NCBI GenBank assembly: GCA_022419385.1
Contig: JAJUBI010000001.1
Span: 2,790,001-2,854,000, forward strand
Reading direction: 5' to 3'
Length of the DNA stretch: 64,000 nt
Source of the DNA: Paraconiothyrium sp. Pb-2020
Lineage: Eukaryota > Ascomycota > Dothideomycetes > Pleosporales > Didymosphaeriaceae
Shown: positions 41,055 to 52,794 of the stretch, one piece after another
Layout of the letters: each line of letters opens with the position of its first letter
How positions within the stretch are numbered: the first letter of the stretch is position 1
Position numbers and translations under genes: made by a program
The notes under the pieces: model-generated
What the model was told of the DNA's origin: nothing
Database searches by the model: none
What the model saw: the letters and a program-made list of their open reading frames with translations, nothing else

Positions 41055-42762
41055 GAGATCGTTTCCTCAGCAAGCATGCATTCGCTGTAGATTTAAGTGA
41101 TATGAAATGTTGAATGCGACTCAAAAGCCTTCTTCCGTCACTCTGCGTAGGGATATCCCATCATGTCTCTCTGATAATGAGACAGGTCGCAATGCAAGGC
41201 AGTTGCGGATGAGCAGGTGGGTGCCATCCCGAATGCTCGGAGAAGCTGCAAGCAGCTGACAGAACTTCATCAACAGTGGAGAGAAACAACCCTTCTAAAA
41301 GATGTGTTGCCGTAGAAAGTCCCTTCCAGAATGGGCAAAGTTGCGACCGAGACACTAGGTTCGAAAGGCCAGCAGATCACCTCGCCCAAAATGACGTTCG
41401 GGGTGTGACTGCTTGCCCTATGGTGGAAGCTGGGTTGCGTGGTCGAGGCTGAGTCCCATGGTCGTGTCACAGTAAGACCGGTGAGCAGGGGGCCAGACGC
41501 GAGCCTTAGGCGACATTCTGAAGTTCATTCCTCTTTGCATGAGCGGAAAAGCAAGCAAAGTTGGACTGGAGTGGTATATGAGCTAATTCATAGGATGAGA
41601 CAATATACATTGTCTTGTGCAAGTGCAAAAAACGTTCTGGACGAATCTTTAGCGGGAGTAAAAAGATTCGTCATGTGATATACCAGTCTCCAGCTGTTTT
41701 GCCTTACTATTGCCACCGTGCATGTGAGTGGGCTACGACTGCCTGCAATATGCTATCAGTTCTCATGCGCAACTATCTATAGGATGTCAGAGTAATTGCA
41801 ATTTTGCTACATAAGGGTTCGTATCAGATCAATATGAGCAACGAGGTTGAGCGTCAATCGAAAAGCTGCAGCTTGGGCGACATCAGGCGTAACATGCGTT
41901 CAAGACAACCCCATCAACAAACTGGGCTGCATCACCGGCACCTGCAATACCTCTGGGGCGCTCCGATATTTCTCACCGTCAGATTGAAGGTCGACGCGGA
42001 GGAACATTGCGCCTCAAGACGTATGCAAGCTGGAGTCCCCGGATCTAGATCCATCGATATCTATAACCGACGTTCAAGTCTGCCCTACATACGCGCGGGA
42101 TGAACTGCCCTTTGATTGATGCCCTTGGTATAAGTAGTTCCGAAGTGGCCTTCGCCATGTCCGGGGTTGCTGGCAGCCCAGTAACATTACATCTGCGGCC
42201 AGTATCTTGGCACAGATGGTCCACCCCTCCAATCCCAGGGAGTAATCAAGTGGCACATGCAGCTACGAAGGTAGGCGATCGGGGAACCTTGGAAAGCAGG
42301 GGCCCACGTCCCTAGCGGACGAGGCAGCGACACGTGCGGCTGTTTCCAGATAGTGTTAGAGCGCTCAGCGCCACCTAACCTTAATCACGTCTTACTACGC
42401 CCGCCTGTGTTGCAGCGCAGGGCCTGGCACTGGTTGGTTCCCTGATATATACATTAGCGTGTATACTCGTACATTAGCGTGGCCGCCGCACGGCCGAACG
42501 CCAGACCGTACAGTATAGTTGACGGCATGCTGGGGAATTACTACCGATGCAGTGCAAGCTCGATGTCTGCATATACGTGCGATTTCAATAATCGCTTGAC
42601 CAAACGATGACTTGAATCCACCGGATTGAGGGGCGCTTTCCTACCTCTCCCGTGAAGTATTTAAGAATGATCCGCTGATGTTCTTTTTACTTCGGCACTT
42701 CTTTCAATCTGCTTCGTCCCTGTTCGTGGGCTTGCAATCTAAGTCCTCTGATATACATCAAC
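41055..42762. other. intergenic
   Basis: 1.7 kb. ORFs of 60-99 codons without motifs. A 10-bp direct repeat ACATTAGCGT lies at 42451-42460 and 42471-42480. The last ~100 nt look like a leader for the small gene at 42763. Confidence 0.4.
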
Positions 42763-42987
42763 ATGGTCCACAATACACCAGTTCATACCCGCGCCCACAA
42801 GGGTCTGCCTTCGTCGACCCTGGGATCAAATTTCATCCGGAGAGATATCCGAAACTCGGACAATGCTACCATAATTTTCGGCATTCTAGGTGTCATCATT
42901 GCGATTATTGGTCTCGCTCTGGCAGCCCTTCAGCTGCGACACATGTATAAGCGACGAAAATACGGCATCGTTTTTGAGATGGCGTAA
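42763..42987 (+). CDS. tiny single-pass membrane protein
   Basis: 74 aa from an ATG in good context (CAACATGG). A polar, basic N-terminal ~37 residues is followed by one strong helix (IIFGILGVIIAIIGLALAAL) and then basic residues (QLRHMYKRRKYG), so the N-terminus probably faces out or the lumen. No family recognised. The clean hydrophobic segment directly followed by positive charges supports a real gene, but no homologue is known to me. Confidence 0.55.
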   Translation: MVHNTPVHTRAHKGLPSSTLGSNFIRRDIRNSDNATIIFGILGVIIAIIGLALAALQLRHMYKRRKYGIVFEMA

Positions 42988-43603
42988 ATCTGTGAAGATT
43001 ATCCTTGATGTGGTTTAAAGAAGGTGCGTCAAGCAGGCCACGCATAGGACTCTCTGCGGAGTGTCCGTGGCTATGCCTAGTGGCGGTCATACGGACAACT
43101 ATCAAACATAGCCTAACATCCTCTGTAGACTAGATGTCGATGGCGCAAGCAGCCCCTTTTACGATCGCGTGCAAAGGAATTCGCGAGGAATCCAGGCAGC
43201 TGGATCGATTTCGTGAATCTCATCGAGGTCGTTGGATCAACAATCGAAAACTATTTCCAAATCTTAACAGTTGCTCATTGTTTCCTGTGGCTTTCCTCAG
43301 AGGTATGTAGAAGCGGGTCATACGGGCAACATGTCCAAGTAGCGCTCCGGAACTGAAAATCATATATCAGAAGTTACTTAGCTAGATGTAACTCGAGTAT
43401 TAGTATGCCGTGCAAAGCGTAGCTCTGCAGTTTTTATGAACGAGTGACCGCGTATGAATAAGATTGCATGAATCGATGCATGTAGAGCCGAGAAATGGTT
43501 CTGAGGAACCCATTAGGGATCTTGGTCTTGGCGCGTCGATCATCCGAGGCCCAACGTCAAAGCTCCAAAATTTCCAATTATGTACCACCGCATGTACACC
43601 ACC
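42988..43603. other. intergenic
   Basis: 616 nt, no supported features. An alternative in-frame ATG for the next gene lies at 43580. Confidence 0.4.
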
Positions 43604-44406
43604 ATGTTCGCAGCGACGATTGCTAAAAGGTATACAATACCAGACTTTCGAAACTTGCACGACTAACGTGAGATAGTGTTGGCCGTGCCGAGCTCCGGTC
43701 TCCCGCGTCGTCACCACGATCGAGTCCCGACCCAGAGTTGACTGAAATTCTCAAGGCCCGCGTTCAGAACGAATTTACATTTACAACCTATGAGGATGAC
43801 ACCGAAGAGGCCCGGGAAGATGCACCTGGCAGCGATGAGGAAGCCGAACTTGTGCTTTTCGCCGGACCATCGCAGACCGCCGAATCGCGCAAAATTCGAC
43901 TCTCGTCCCCGGACGCAACTGGAGAGCCAGGTTTACGAGTGAAGAAACCAAGAGGCTATTACTTTGCGGACGAAGTCACAAGTGAGAAGGAAGAACAATA
44001 TAGAGCAGCTGCGGTAACGGGAAGCGACGTGCTCAACATGGCGAAGTTGCCATGGCCTGCCTGTGCGCTGCCATGGAAGGTGCACACGATCACGCCTTCT
44101 GGGTTGAAGAAGATCGTTCTCGTCGGACATCCTCCTGCACTCGTCGAAGTCGAGGAAAATATCAAAAAGAAAACGAGGAAGGGGAAGAAGAGCAGGATTG
44201 CTTTGCGCAAAAAGATGCAAGCTACTAACGACAAACAAGCGGAGAAAGCGCGGCTTGCTCAAGAAAAGGAAGAGGCAGAACGTGAGAAGCGCACAAGAAG
44301 GAATCGCGAGAAAAAGGTTAAGCGGAAGGCGCGGGAACAAGCAAAGAAGCAAGCTGCAGCTGGCCCAGAAGCTTCAACGCCTGCATCTCCCGAATCGAAA
44401 ACCTGA
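43604..44406 (+). CDS. DUF2011 family fungal protein
   Basis: Exon 1 is 43604-43629 and exon 2 is 43677-44406, giving 251 aa. The intron is GTATAC..GATAG with a GACTAAC branch and joins AKS/VGR. The short first exon is supported by three in-frame ATGs (43580, 43592, 43604) and by the lack of an ATG in exon 2. An acidic N-terminal part (TYEDDTEEAREDAPGSDEEAE) is followed by the DUF2011 core (RGYYFADEVTSEKEEQYRAA, AVTGSDVLNMA, PWPACALPWKV) and then a long Lys/Arg/Glu helix, coiled-coil-like and rich in nuclear-localisation signals (KKKTRKGKKSR, RRNREKKVKRKAREQ). It is probably nuclear or nucleolar; the molecular role of the family is not known. Confidence 0.82.
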
Positions 44407-44775
44407 ATTCACTGGACTCAATACATCACGATCTTAACGACTCCCATCTCATCAGCTTGCCCGTCGAAGTTCGCGACTACAGGTGTAAACCATACACTAC
44501 TACACCTCATAGCGAACGGTTGAATGTGTGCTCACTCGATGTCGAATTGACCTGACCAGCGATCCTCCAACTTTAATTCGTTGGATACTAAGATCGAGGC
44601 TTCAGATTTTTACCTGCCAAGAGAGGTTGAACCTTTCACGTGCAGCCTGCGCTTGGCCCCTTTCAATTGCTGGAGGCACCCGCGCTCTGTCTATAAAAAT
44701 GACCACTCTGAGCAAATTTATCACATTTCTCATTCAACGTCACCTTGAACTGTAAGCTCAGCAGGGACATCAAAT
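44407..44775. other. intergenic
   Basis: 369 nt between genes in the same direction. A TATAAAA-like box at ~44692 lies about 80 nt before the next ATG. No other feature. Confidence 0.45.
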
Positions 44776-46051
44776 ATGGACGTCCACGCAAACATGACGT
44801 ACAACGAACCTAGCGAGATGATGGACATCGAACAGCCTAGTATGCGTATACATAACGCGCTCGATGCCCAGAAAACCGCCGAAGAAGTTGCGTTCGACAT
44901 GATCAACAGTGTTATGGGTACACCAGCTCCCGATGGTACTGCAGACAGATACTCGACGCCCCACGTCCTGCTTACGAGACCAGCGTTGGAGGAGATGGCA
45001 GAGTCTATCTCGGCTCAGGGTTTGGACTCGACGAACACGGAGCACCCAGAGGTCACAGACATACCTTCTATTCAAGCGTTGTTCGCTTCATACGCAACGA
45101 GCTTTCCAGCGCTGTCCAAGCTCGGTGAGTCTTCAAGAAATGTTTTACAGCCAGGCGAATGCTAATTATCAGCCAGGAAATAAGGGTTTCCACTATGTCA
45201 AGTACTTCGACCCAACCCGCATGACGAAGGTGCGAGCGAAGCACCAGCCGCGCCTCGATATAGCCAAGGAACTAGCCGCCACCTTGTTGAAACACTACTA
45301 TCCCGAGGAACAAGGCTTCCGTGTCGAGCCGGTTGCGTTTCCTCTCCTACAATTTGGTGGTTGGCGGACCTGGATCTATCCAGAAGACTGTTATGCAGCG
45401 ACCAAGCGAAAGGCCGACAACATGAAGGCGGGTCTGAAGAAGAACCCAAAGCCCGTGTATGAAACATGGGGCGGTAACATACAGGCGGATAAGTTCCATC
45501 GAATCTTACCCGAACATATCGCCGGCTACGTTGTCATGAGCGAAGTGCAATATGAAGATGGGTCGACGGGTTGGGCGCAGCACACATACTTGGCTATTAT
45601 GATGGATGACCTGGACACGTTCGAGCACTGGGTTCCCGAGAAGCTGATGCGCCCAGAGAAGAACTTCGTGTCCTTGCCGCGCGCCGATATTCTGAACGAT
45701 TCCATGGGTCGCCAAGCTGATATTGCCCAAGGCTACGCCATTCTTTTGTTAGGTCCGCGCATCGAGTTCTACAACTACCAGGCGAAGCCAGCCTGGGAAG
45801 AGAAGCCCTGGGAACATTACCTCGGTCCATCCCAGAATGATTTGGACGACCCTAATTCTGCAGCTGAGGAACAGACCTCATGCTTTTCGCATCTCGATGG
45901 CGGCGACGTCGACAACGACAGCTGGGTGGTGGACATCCGCTCAAAACCTCCCACAGAGACTCTGTCAGCAGTTGACAGGCTGTTCAAAAGCGTTGTCGGT
46001 CGCGACGTGGCGTACCGCGACGGCTACACCCTACCAGGGCCCAAGATCTAG
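44776..46051 (+). CDS. uncharacterised protein, two exons
   Basis: Exons 44776-45124 and 45177-46051 (intron GTGAGT..CAGCCAG with GCTAAT branch) give 407 aa. The acceptor at 45176 is the only nearby AG that keeps the frame (SKLGNKGFHYVKYFDP). The N-terminal ~115 residues are acidic and helical. The rest has a folded look with many Trp/Tyr (FGGWRTWIYPEDCYAATKRK, WGGNIQADKFHRILPEHIAG, GWAQHTYLAIMMDDLDTFEH, LLLGPRIEFYNYQ). No signal peptide and no membrane helix, so probably cytosolic or nuclear. I do not recognise the family. Confidence 0.75.
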
Positions 46052-47115
46052 GAGTCTGCCTTGAGTAGCCCATCATCAGTCGACTCATCGTGTGTCTTGC
46101 GACTAAGCAGTACCCAAAGCCTGCAACTCTTCAAAGATTATACCTTACATTTGAGAAGGACGAGTGGAATGGGTCTTCCCTTAGCGAACATTTGATGCGG
46201 CGTAGTTGCACTCTTACCATTCCCAGGAAGGTATAGAATGATCATGACGCGCTTTGGACGGATAGTAGTAATTACCTGAAGCGTTTAGGAAACCCGAGAG
46301 GGCACGGCCTACGTCTCGGATGATGGCTTGGGAGGGGAGATCACGGACAGGCACGGCGTGTAGTGCTAGGAGACCAGCATATTAGCCTTCATATCTGCCC
46401 GAGTGTGGTTTTTGATAGGCAATAGCATATTGTTCTTGTTTCAAGTTTTACGTGATATGATTGTTCCAAGTATGTGAGACAGCGAAACTAGGAAAGTTGG
46501 TGCACTTAAGCACGTATAGAGGTCGTGGGGGAAAGCGTGAGTTTTGGCGGACGGCATGCATGACACTTTCCTGCAGTTCTCTTGTTGAGCACTTCTGGTG
46601 CAATTCACTCGATCGGCTGAGGCAATCATGGCATGCTATCGTACTCCTCGTCCTCCTTGACATTGCCAAATGCCGGATTCCACAGCTCTTCAATAAATGC
46701 TCCGTAACTATGCGCCGCGAGCTCCACGGCGCGCATTCTATCTCAAAATTTTGGTCTCGTGTCCCATATTCTTAGTTTCTAGTCTCCAGCTTTACGCTTG
46801 TGGACGAAGTCTCTGTTCGAAACTACGTTAGTTGAACCTGTATCACTATCTTCTAGTTTAGCAGTCGAGTATTTAAGGTTATTTCGAGCCTCGAAAAAGC
46901 TGTCTAACCAAGTGCACGACTATAGCTACACACTCAACTCAGAAAGACCATCATAATGTACAAACAGAGAGAACATTTGAAGCCAGAGGCAAGGGTGTAA
47001 TAGCCAATGACCCGAATGAAAGTAACAATCCGCAACCTTCATGGGCCTCTAAGCTGCTTCATCGGCTCCAAGAAGTATGTTGCTAGCCAGCCTGGGTGTA
47101 CTGGAAGACTGCGGC
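46052..47115. other. 3' intergenic between convergent genes
   Basis: 1.06 kb with no supported gene. Short overlapping ORFs at 46441-46775 on both strands have no motif. Confidence 0.45.
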
Positions 47116-49208
47116 CTAACAGCACAGCTCAATCCCAGCCAGCACCCGCCGTAGCAGCGCCGGACTGCCACCCGCGTCCATCCTGCGCAGCCTGTCCCTT
47201 CTGCAAACCCTGTTCATGTTGACCACCCCATCCCGCACCCTGCGTCTGCCCACCACCCTCCCTCCCTGCTTCGACTTCCTCACCAAGCCCGCCACATAAC
47301 AGAACGTCCCACCCTCCAACTTCTCCCCCACAAATTTGACCTTCTCCTGCACCCCCTCCGGCATCTTCCCGTTGCACCCCTCCAGCGCCCACTTACACGC
47401 CTTCGCAACTTCCGCAAAAAGCTCCGTCTCCACCTTATAAATCTTCGGGGACTCTTTGTCCCGCCGAATGCGCTCCAGAACGCCCATCATAGTCCCCTGT
47501 ATCCACGCCGTGACTTTATCCACATCCCTTCCCTCGCGTGGAAGAAGGACGTAAAACGGCGACGCCGACGACGCGCGGAACGCACACGTTTTCAGATTAA
47601 ACGACACGGGCGCCGCGATGTAATGCTCGCCGGTGCTCTCTGCCGGTTTCTCGCTCGGACAGAGAGGCAAACGGGCGAACGCCGGGAGTGGGTATCCCGA
47701 AATCTGTGAGAACGGGGTGAAAGGGCTGTCTGCCATTTGTACCGCGTGGTGGATCTGGGGATCTGTTCCTGCAGCTCGGCACAGCTCTTTTGTGTACGAG
47801 GAGGGGTTGATGCAGGAGGAGGCCCAGCGGCGGGCGGTGGAGGCGGAGAGGTGCTCTTGTACCATGCGCACGGTGGACGCGCCGTAGGTGCTGTCGCTTG
47901 CGCCGCGGATGCGGAAGCAGAATTTCACGAGGCTGTCGAGGGCGGCGTAGAAGTGAGGGCGGAGGACAGAGGAGGGGAGGAAGGTGTGGATGTAGTAGGC
48001 CCAGTAGTACATGTATGTGGCGAGGTACTCGTATGTTATCAGTTGGCTCGCTGGGTCTACGAATACAACAGGGATATCGAGTCTCTTTGCATAGTCTTCT
48101 AGTGTTTGAAGTTCGGACATTTTGTTCGCTTTGCCAAGCGGGGAGGGCTTAACACCGGACGTGAGGTCGAGGGCTGCAGTTACGCTGATAGCTGTAAGGG
48201 CGGAGCGGAGGCCTGAGGTGGTGTCGTTAATCCAGCTGAGGAGGAGAGACAGCGTTGGGCCGTGGTGCCAGACGATCTGCTTGGTGGAGGGGCGCTGCAT
48301 TTTGAAGACACGCTCGATGGCTGTACTGATGTGATTTACTGCTGCTTGGCTGTGGCTTGTGGAGGTGTAGCTGATGCCTCGGGTGACGACGATGGCGTCA
48401 AATGCACAGACTGTATCATTGAGATGCTTCTTGCCGTCAGACTTTGTCAAGGAGCGGACGAGCTCACAGGTGCGCTCGAAGCCATCTCTGCCCTTTGTTG
48501 CCGCGGCTGTGGACCTTCAGCCCCTATGATCACAGAAAATGTGGGAAATCTCAGAGGCCACATACCTTGCTCCGAAGAGATGACCACCATGGCCGGTTCT
48601 TTCCGTCGCCTACCCTCATGCTTCTCTGCTTCAATCTTGAGCTTCACAATGACCTGCGTTAGGTGCAAGAAGTCGTCTATATCGTCGCCGATCTCCCAAA
48701 CATGGAGCGCATCAATGTCGCAGATTGATTCTATCGCTTTTTTTGACAGGCTTTCGAAAACATCCTTGTGCTTTGGTGGAATATCCTTGACGCTCTTCAT
48801 GAACTCAATCAGGTCCTTGCAGGAAGGCCCACTGAACGAGTCCGTGGGCATTATGATAGGAGCAGAAGGATGCTTGCGCTTGTGCCTAGAACCCCTATAA
48901 GCTATTGACTGTGAACAATGCGCGCTGCGGGTCCATCTGGCTTACCGCGGATACTCCGACCTGTGTCGATGGCGGCGATGGCGGTGATGTGACCGCTTCG
49001 GGGACTGTGGTTGCGGTGATGGCGGCGGAGCCGAGTGCCTGCGGTCTCGTTGAGGGAGCGAAAGTGGCAGATCCCACTGAAGTTGACGAGGCAACTGTTG
49101 TCGCGCTGGCGGCGGTTGCTGCGGAGGTTGCTGCAGCTCCGGCTGGGGGCGTGGAAGCTGTTGGTTGCCACCGGTATAGTGACCGACCAGGCTCCTCAAA
49201 TAATCCAT
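47116..49208 (-). CDS. uncharacterised 657-aa protein with His/Arg/Pro/Gln-rich N-terminus
   Basis: Exons 48946-49208, 48566-48885 and 47116-48506. Intron 1 is GTAAGC..TCTAG, rebuilding an Arg codon; intron 2 is GTATGT..CACAG. Residues ~1-90 are low complexity: MDYLRSLVGHYTGG, then Pro/Gln runs and a basic patch SHHRHRRHRHRSEYPRHKRK. A conserved-looking domain follows (MPTDSFSGPSCKDLIEFMKS, ALHVWEIGDDIDDFLHLTQV, FERTCELVRSLTKSDGKKH, AFDAIVVTRGISY). The C-terminal half has helices such as EYLATYMYYWAYYIHTFL and a basic end. No enzyme motif is recognised. The spliced frame is continuous from ATG to stop, so the gene model is better supported than the function. Confidence 0.75.
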
Positions 49209-49647
49209 CGTTGTAGCCGCGAAGCGAATTGATTGCGGCGATTGTCCTGGGGACGTTTAGGTGCGCGTGAAGCGTGGAGCTACTCTGAGCCGATTCAACC
49301 AACGGTTTTGCAATGACGGTAACGGCAGCGAAGTGGTCGAAGACTGCAATCACCAGGTATGAAACGAGGCTCGTGTTGTCAGGGTATGCGTTGGAGAAGT
49401 TGAATATTGAAGAGAGCCATGATTTGTTCGAGAACCGTGAAGAGACAAGTGAAGAGGTGAGCTTGTAAACAGTCGCGCTAGCCCCCAGTTGTCGAGCCTT
49501 ATTACCTACGTCAACAGCAACGCCCTACGCCCACGTATCCGCCCGGTGCTTATGATATACCCAAATCATGCGATGTTAAACCAAACATTGTGTGCAAGAA
49601 GAAGAAACGATCAGAACCATATGCTAGACTAAGCGTGCGCATGAACC
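49209..49647. other. intergenic, promoter of 657-aa gene and GYP7 3' end
   Basis: 439 nt. A second minus-strand frame (48895-49353) overlaps the first exon of the 657-aa gene but is not used in the spliced model. Otherwise nothing recognised. Confidence 0.4.
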
Positions 49648-52333
49648 CTACGAGCCGACGCCCCCGCCATGCTTTGCCACGTCCTCTTTGTCGAGCTTTT
49701 CGACTTTACGGCTCAGTAGTGCCCTTAATTCGGAGCTAATCACCCTGGCATCTTCATCGCCGACTGGTTGCTTGCCATTGTCGGTAGCAGACGTAGATGC
49801 CTTTGCATTCGGGTCTGATGGACCCGGTGACCCTTCAATAGGTTTTCGCTGCCGCGCCCCTGGCGCTGAGGGGAAGTTGCCTTTCTTATCAATGGTCTCT
49901 ACTGTTCGCTGAAACCTTCGGTACAGCGATTCAGCGCGAACCAGAGTGGACTCAAGATCCATTGTGCCGGATAGTTCGTTCACTAGCAAGGTATTAGCAA
50001 TCTGCCACTGCGCATACACGCGCTCAAAATGCATAAGTATACGTATTGGCTTACCATATTTCAAGACCTCGTCGAAATGTTTGAGGTGAGCCATAATAAT
50101 ATCGCGATGCTTCTCGAGTATTGCGAGAGCAATGAAGATGTGGAAGTTGCTGCTAAGGTAGTCGGTCCAGAGCCCTTCCCAGAGTCGTAGTACGTCTGCC
50201 CATTCGAATTCTCGCTTGTACCACACAAGAAGCATTCGAAAGAAGAAGAAGAAGTTGGTAGAGTCGGCGGATTGAAGGTGCAGGTAGAGCTTAGGGTCCA
50301 TGAGCTGCACCAGGTGATCAAGAGTCATTAGTTGCTTGCGCATACCGGATTGATCGCGAAGGAAGTTGCGCTCCTGTGGACCGTCAGTATAAGCTAAACA
50401 ACAAGTGTTGCTCGAACTTGCCATGCGCTCCATGAACCCAACAAAGCCCCAGAATGCGATGGCATCGTCCTGCATGACTGCGTAAATGGGTGCCAGGAGG
50501 TCGCTCATGCCTTGAACATAGCCCAAACCTTTGTTGTACTCATTGTAGGTCAGAAGCATGTCCTTCATCTGCTCCAAGTGAACATTAGTGCCGACGTCCG
50601 CGAACGGCGAGTCGGGGTCTGGATGTGGAATGTCCTCGCCCATGAAGATTGGAATAGTACGATCTGTTCGGTGCACATCCTTCTCTATAGCACGGACCCC
50701 ATAGAATGGGACAAGTCAGCCAAAAGTGCTATGCGAGGGGAATCATCAGGGCACGAACCTATCCTGTTCTTCTGCTCCTTCCACCATTCTTCAGCCTCCA
50801 GAGAGCCATGTCCGTCGACCATCTTCTCCCACCATGCGCCTTTGAGGCGGATGTACTCGTCTCGTTGACTGTTAAGATTCGCGCGTCGCTCTTCTTCTGA
50901 GCTATTCCAGTCGTATACTCCCAGGAGGAAAAGCCACGCCTCTTTTCGAACGCCATCGTCGGGATGCAGGCCGCCATGGAAGACACGCTCCTTGACTTCG
51001 TCGGGCGTGATTTGGAGACGTCCGTGCCTGTCAAAGAATCCCTTCCACTCTTCCAAAGTGACAGGTTTCCTCCGCTCTGCCATGGACATGCGATCCATGT
51101 CTAAGATTTCGAAATCTCCTACATCGCTCTCTTCCATCGCTAGGACGTCCTTGGCAGTCCATATCCTTTGGTTTCGATCGCGCTCGCTTTGCTCCGCGAT
51201 CCCCATTGCCCATCTTGCTAAATATAAACGGGCGCTATCGAATTCATCTTGCAAAGTCTGTACTTCGGGATTCTGAATTAGTCGTCGTACTTGTGGCGGG
51301 AGATTCTTATTCTCTGCAACAGCCTGTGCTGTCCTCCGTGTGAAAGTCGTGACTTGGCTCAGCTTCTCCAGAAAGTTCCACCTCGCCTCCTTCAACGCCT
51401 TTGTGACAGGATCCATGCCGCCATCTCTCTTGCCTTGGTCCTTCGAAGATGATGCGTCGCCGTGTTTGCCCTCATCCGTCTTTGCTTTGGGTGAACTGGG
51501 GGCATTCCGGCCGACTGCTCGCCTGTCCTCGTCTGTAGGCTCGATGAGGTATATACTATTATCAGCTCCAGACCGTTCCACGTGAACGTATCTCTTCAGC
51601 CATCGTAGAACCTCGTCGCCACCCCAAAACATGCCGCCACCGTCGCCAAATGGGTCGAAGCTCTCTTTTGCCAGCTTCTTCCGCTGCATGATGGTAGACT
51701 GACATTCGCTATCGTGGAAAAACAGTGCCGGAAAGCTGTCGCCTGCCCGTGTGTTGACTACCACACTGCCAAACCACCATCCGATGCTTGGAGGACGCAC
51801 CAACAGGGAGTAGATCTCGCTGACCGGGACAGCGAATGCGTATGTGCCGATCGATGAGCCGTGTGAGGTGGTGGTGGGCGGCGGAGGAACGAGGTATGTC
51901 TGTCTCGGAGGAGAAGAGGTGTCGGATAGATCGACTTTTACGTAGGTGTCGTACGCGTCGCCGAGGGACGTCTCGGGCAGCCAGGCGAGCAGCAAGGAGG
52001 ATGCATGTTCGCTCTTGGACGAAGACGTGCTCGGGCGGTCATCTGTACTCTTTTCCGGCGACTTCTGCTGTACGAGAGCTATGAAGCCTGGTATATTGTC
52101 TTTTGCGGAAGGTGTTGGATGTATGTAGACCTGTTGAATGGATCGTAAGTGGTGGCGCCACCCGTCGGAGAGCCATGTAACAAACGCACCTTGCTTTTGG
52201 TGTACAGAAGCTTCACTCCTCTTCCGCTCTCAGTGTGCCTGATAGTATTGTACTCGCCCTCCTCATCGTCGCTCAAGTCATAGAAGGATGCTGAGGGTGA
52301 AGGCGGGCTACGCGTGGAGGTCGGAGAAGCCAT
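49648..52333 (-). CDS. GYP7: TBC-domain Rab GTPase-activating protein, Gyp7 type
   Basis: Exons 52190-52333, 50759-52130, 50422-50684 and 49648-50373 give 834 aa. It stimulates GTP hydrolysis by Rab7/Ypt7-like GTPases on endosome and vacuole membranes. The N-terminal domain is Gyp7-typical (SDDEEGEYNTI, GRGVKLLYTKSKVYIHPTPS, DNIPGFIAL, PPSIGWWFGSVVVN). The TBC domain has VFHGGLHPDDGVRKEAWLFLLG, the arginine-finger motif IEKDVHRTDR (rebuilt by the second splice), the Gln-finger motif GYVQGMSDLLAPI, and FRMLLVWYKREFEW. The third intron (50374-50421) begins GCAAGT, a GC-AG intron; without removal it would insert 16 residues between FMERM and ERNFLRDQSG. A disordered tail follows residue ~760. 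Confidence 0.93.
50374..50421 (-). other. GC-AG intron in GYP7, 48 nt
   Basis: On the minus strand it starts GCAAGT, has ACTGAC near the end and finishes CCACAG. The flanking exons join as FMERM/ERNFLRDQSG, the uninterrupted TBC sequence. The length is a multiple of three with no stop, so retention would still give a full-length protein. Confidence 0.75.
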
Positions 52334-52794
52334 GCGGGGCACGGCGGCTACAAAGAGCGTGCGATATTCTACACGTTTGCAAGGGGCAGAGAGTTGAGGT
52401 GTTTTGAATATTGATATGTTGTCAAGGGTATCTTGGGGCAAGTCTATAGGGCTGCGCCTCGGTGGAGTTGTTGCGGAGTAGCTGTGTAAGGTAGCCATTC
52501 CCCAAGCGCCTGATGACGTCCCGCTGTGGCGGGGCAGGGCAGCTGGAGCCAACACCACGCGTCGAATCATCACCGCGCATGTATATGCGTGTTCACGGAA
52601 TCCTTCGACCTTCAACTACATATGTATTGTTTGCGCCCTACAAACAGTCCTGCTCAACCATGCACAGAAACTCCTAGACCCCTCTATATGCCACCGGTTC
52701 GCCGTATAGCCGTAGCCTTGTAAATAAATGCCATGCCCAGTCCATATGCGCCAAAAGAATCCAAGATGCGCCGATGCTCAATGACAAGGAACGC
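52334..52794. other. intergenic, GYP7 promoter
   Basis: 461 nt. The GYP7 frame is open upstream to 52615, but the protein-like family sequence starts at the ATG at 52333, so the extension is treated as leader. Confidence 0.5.
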
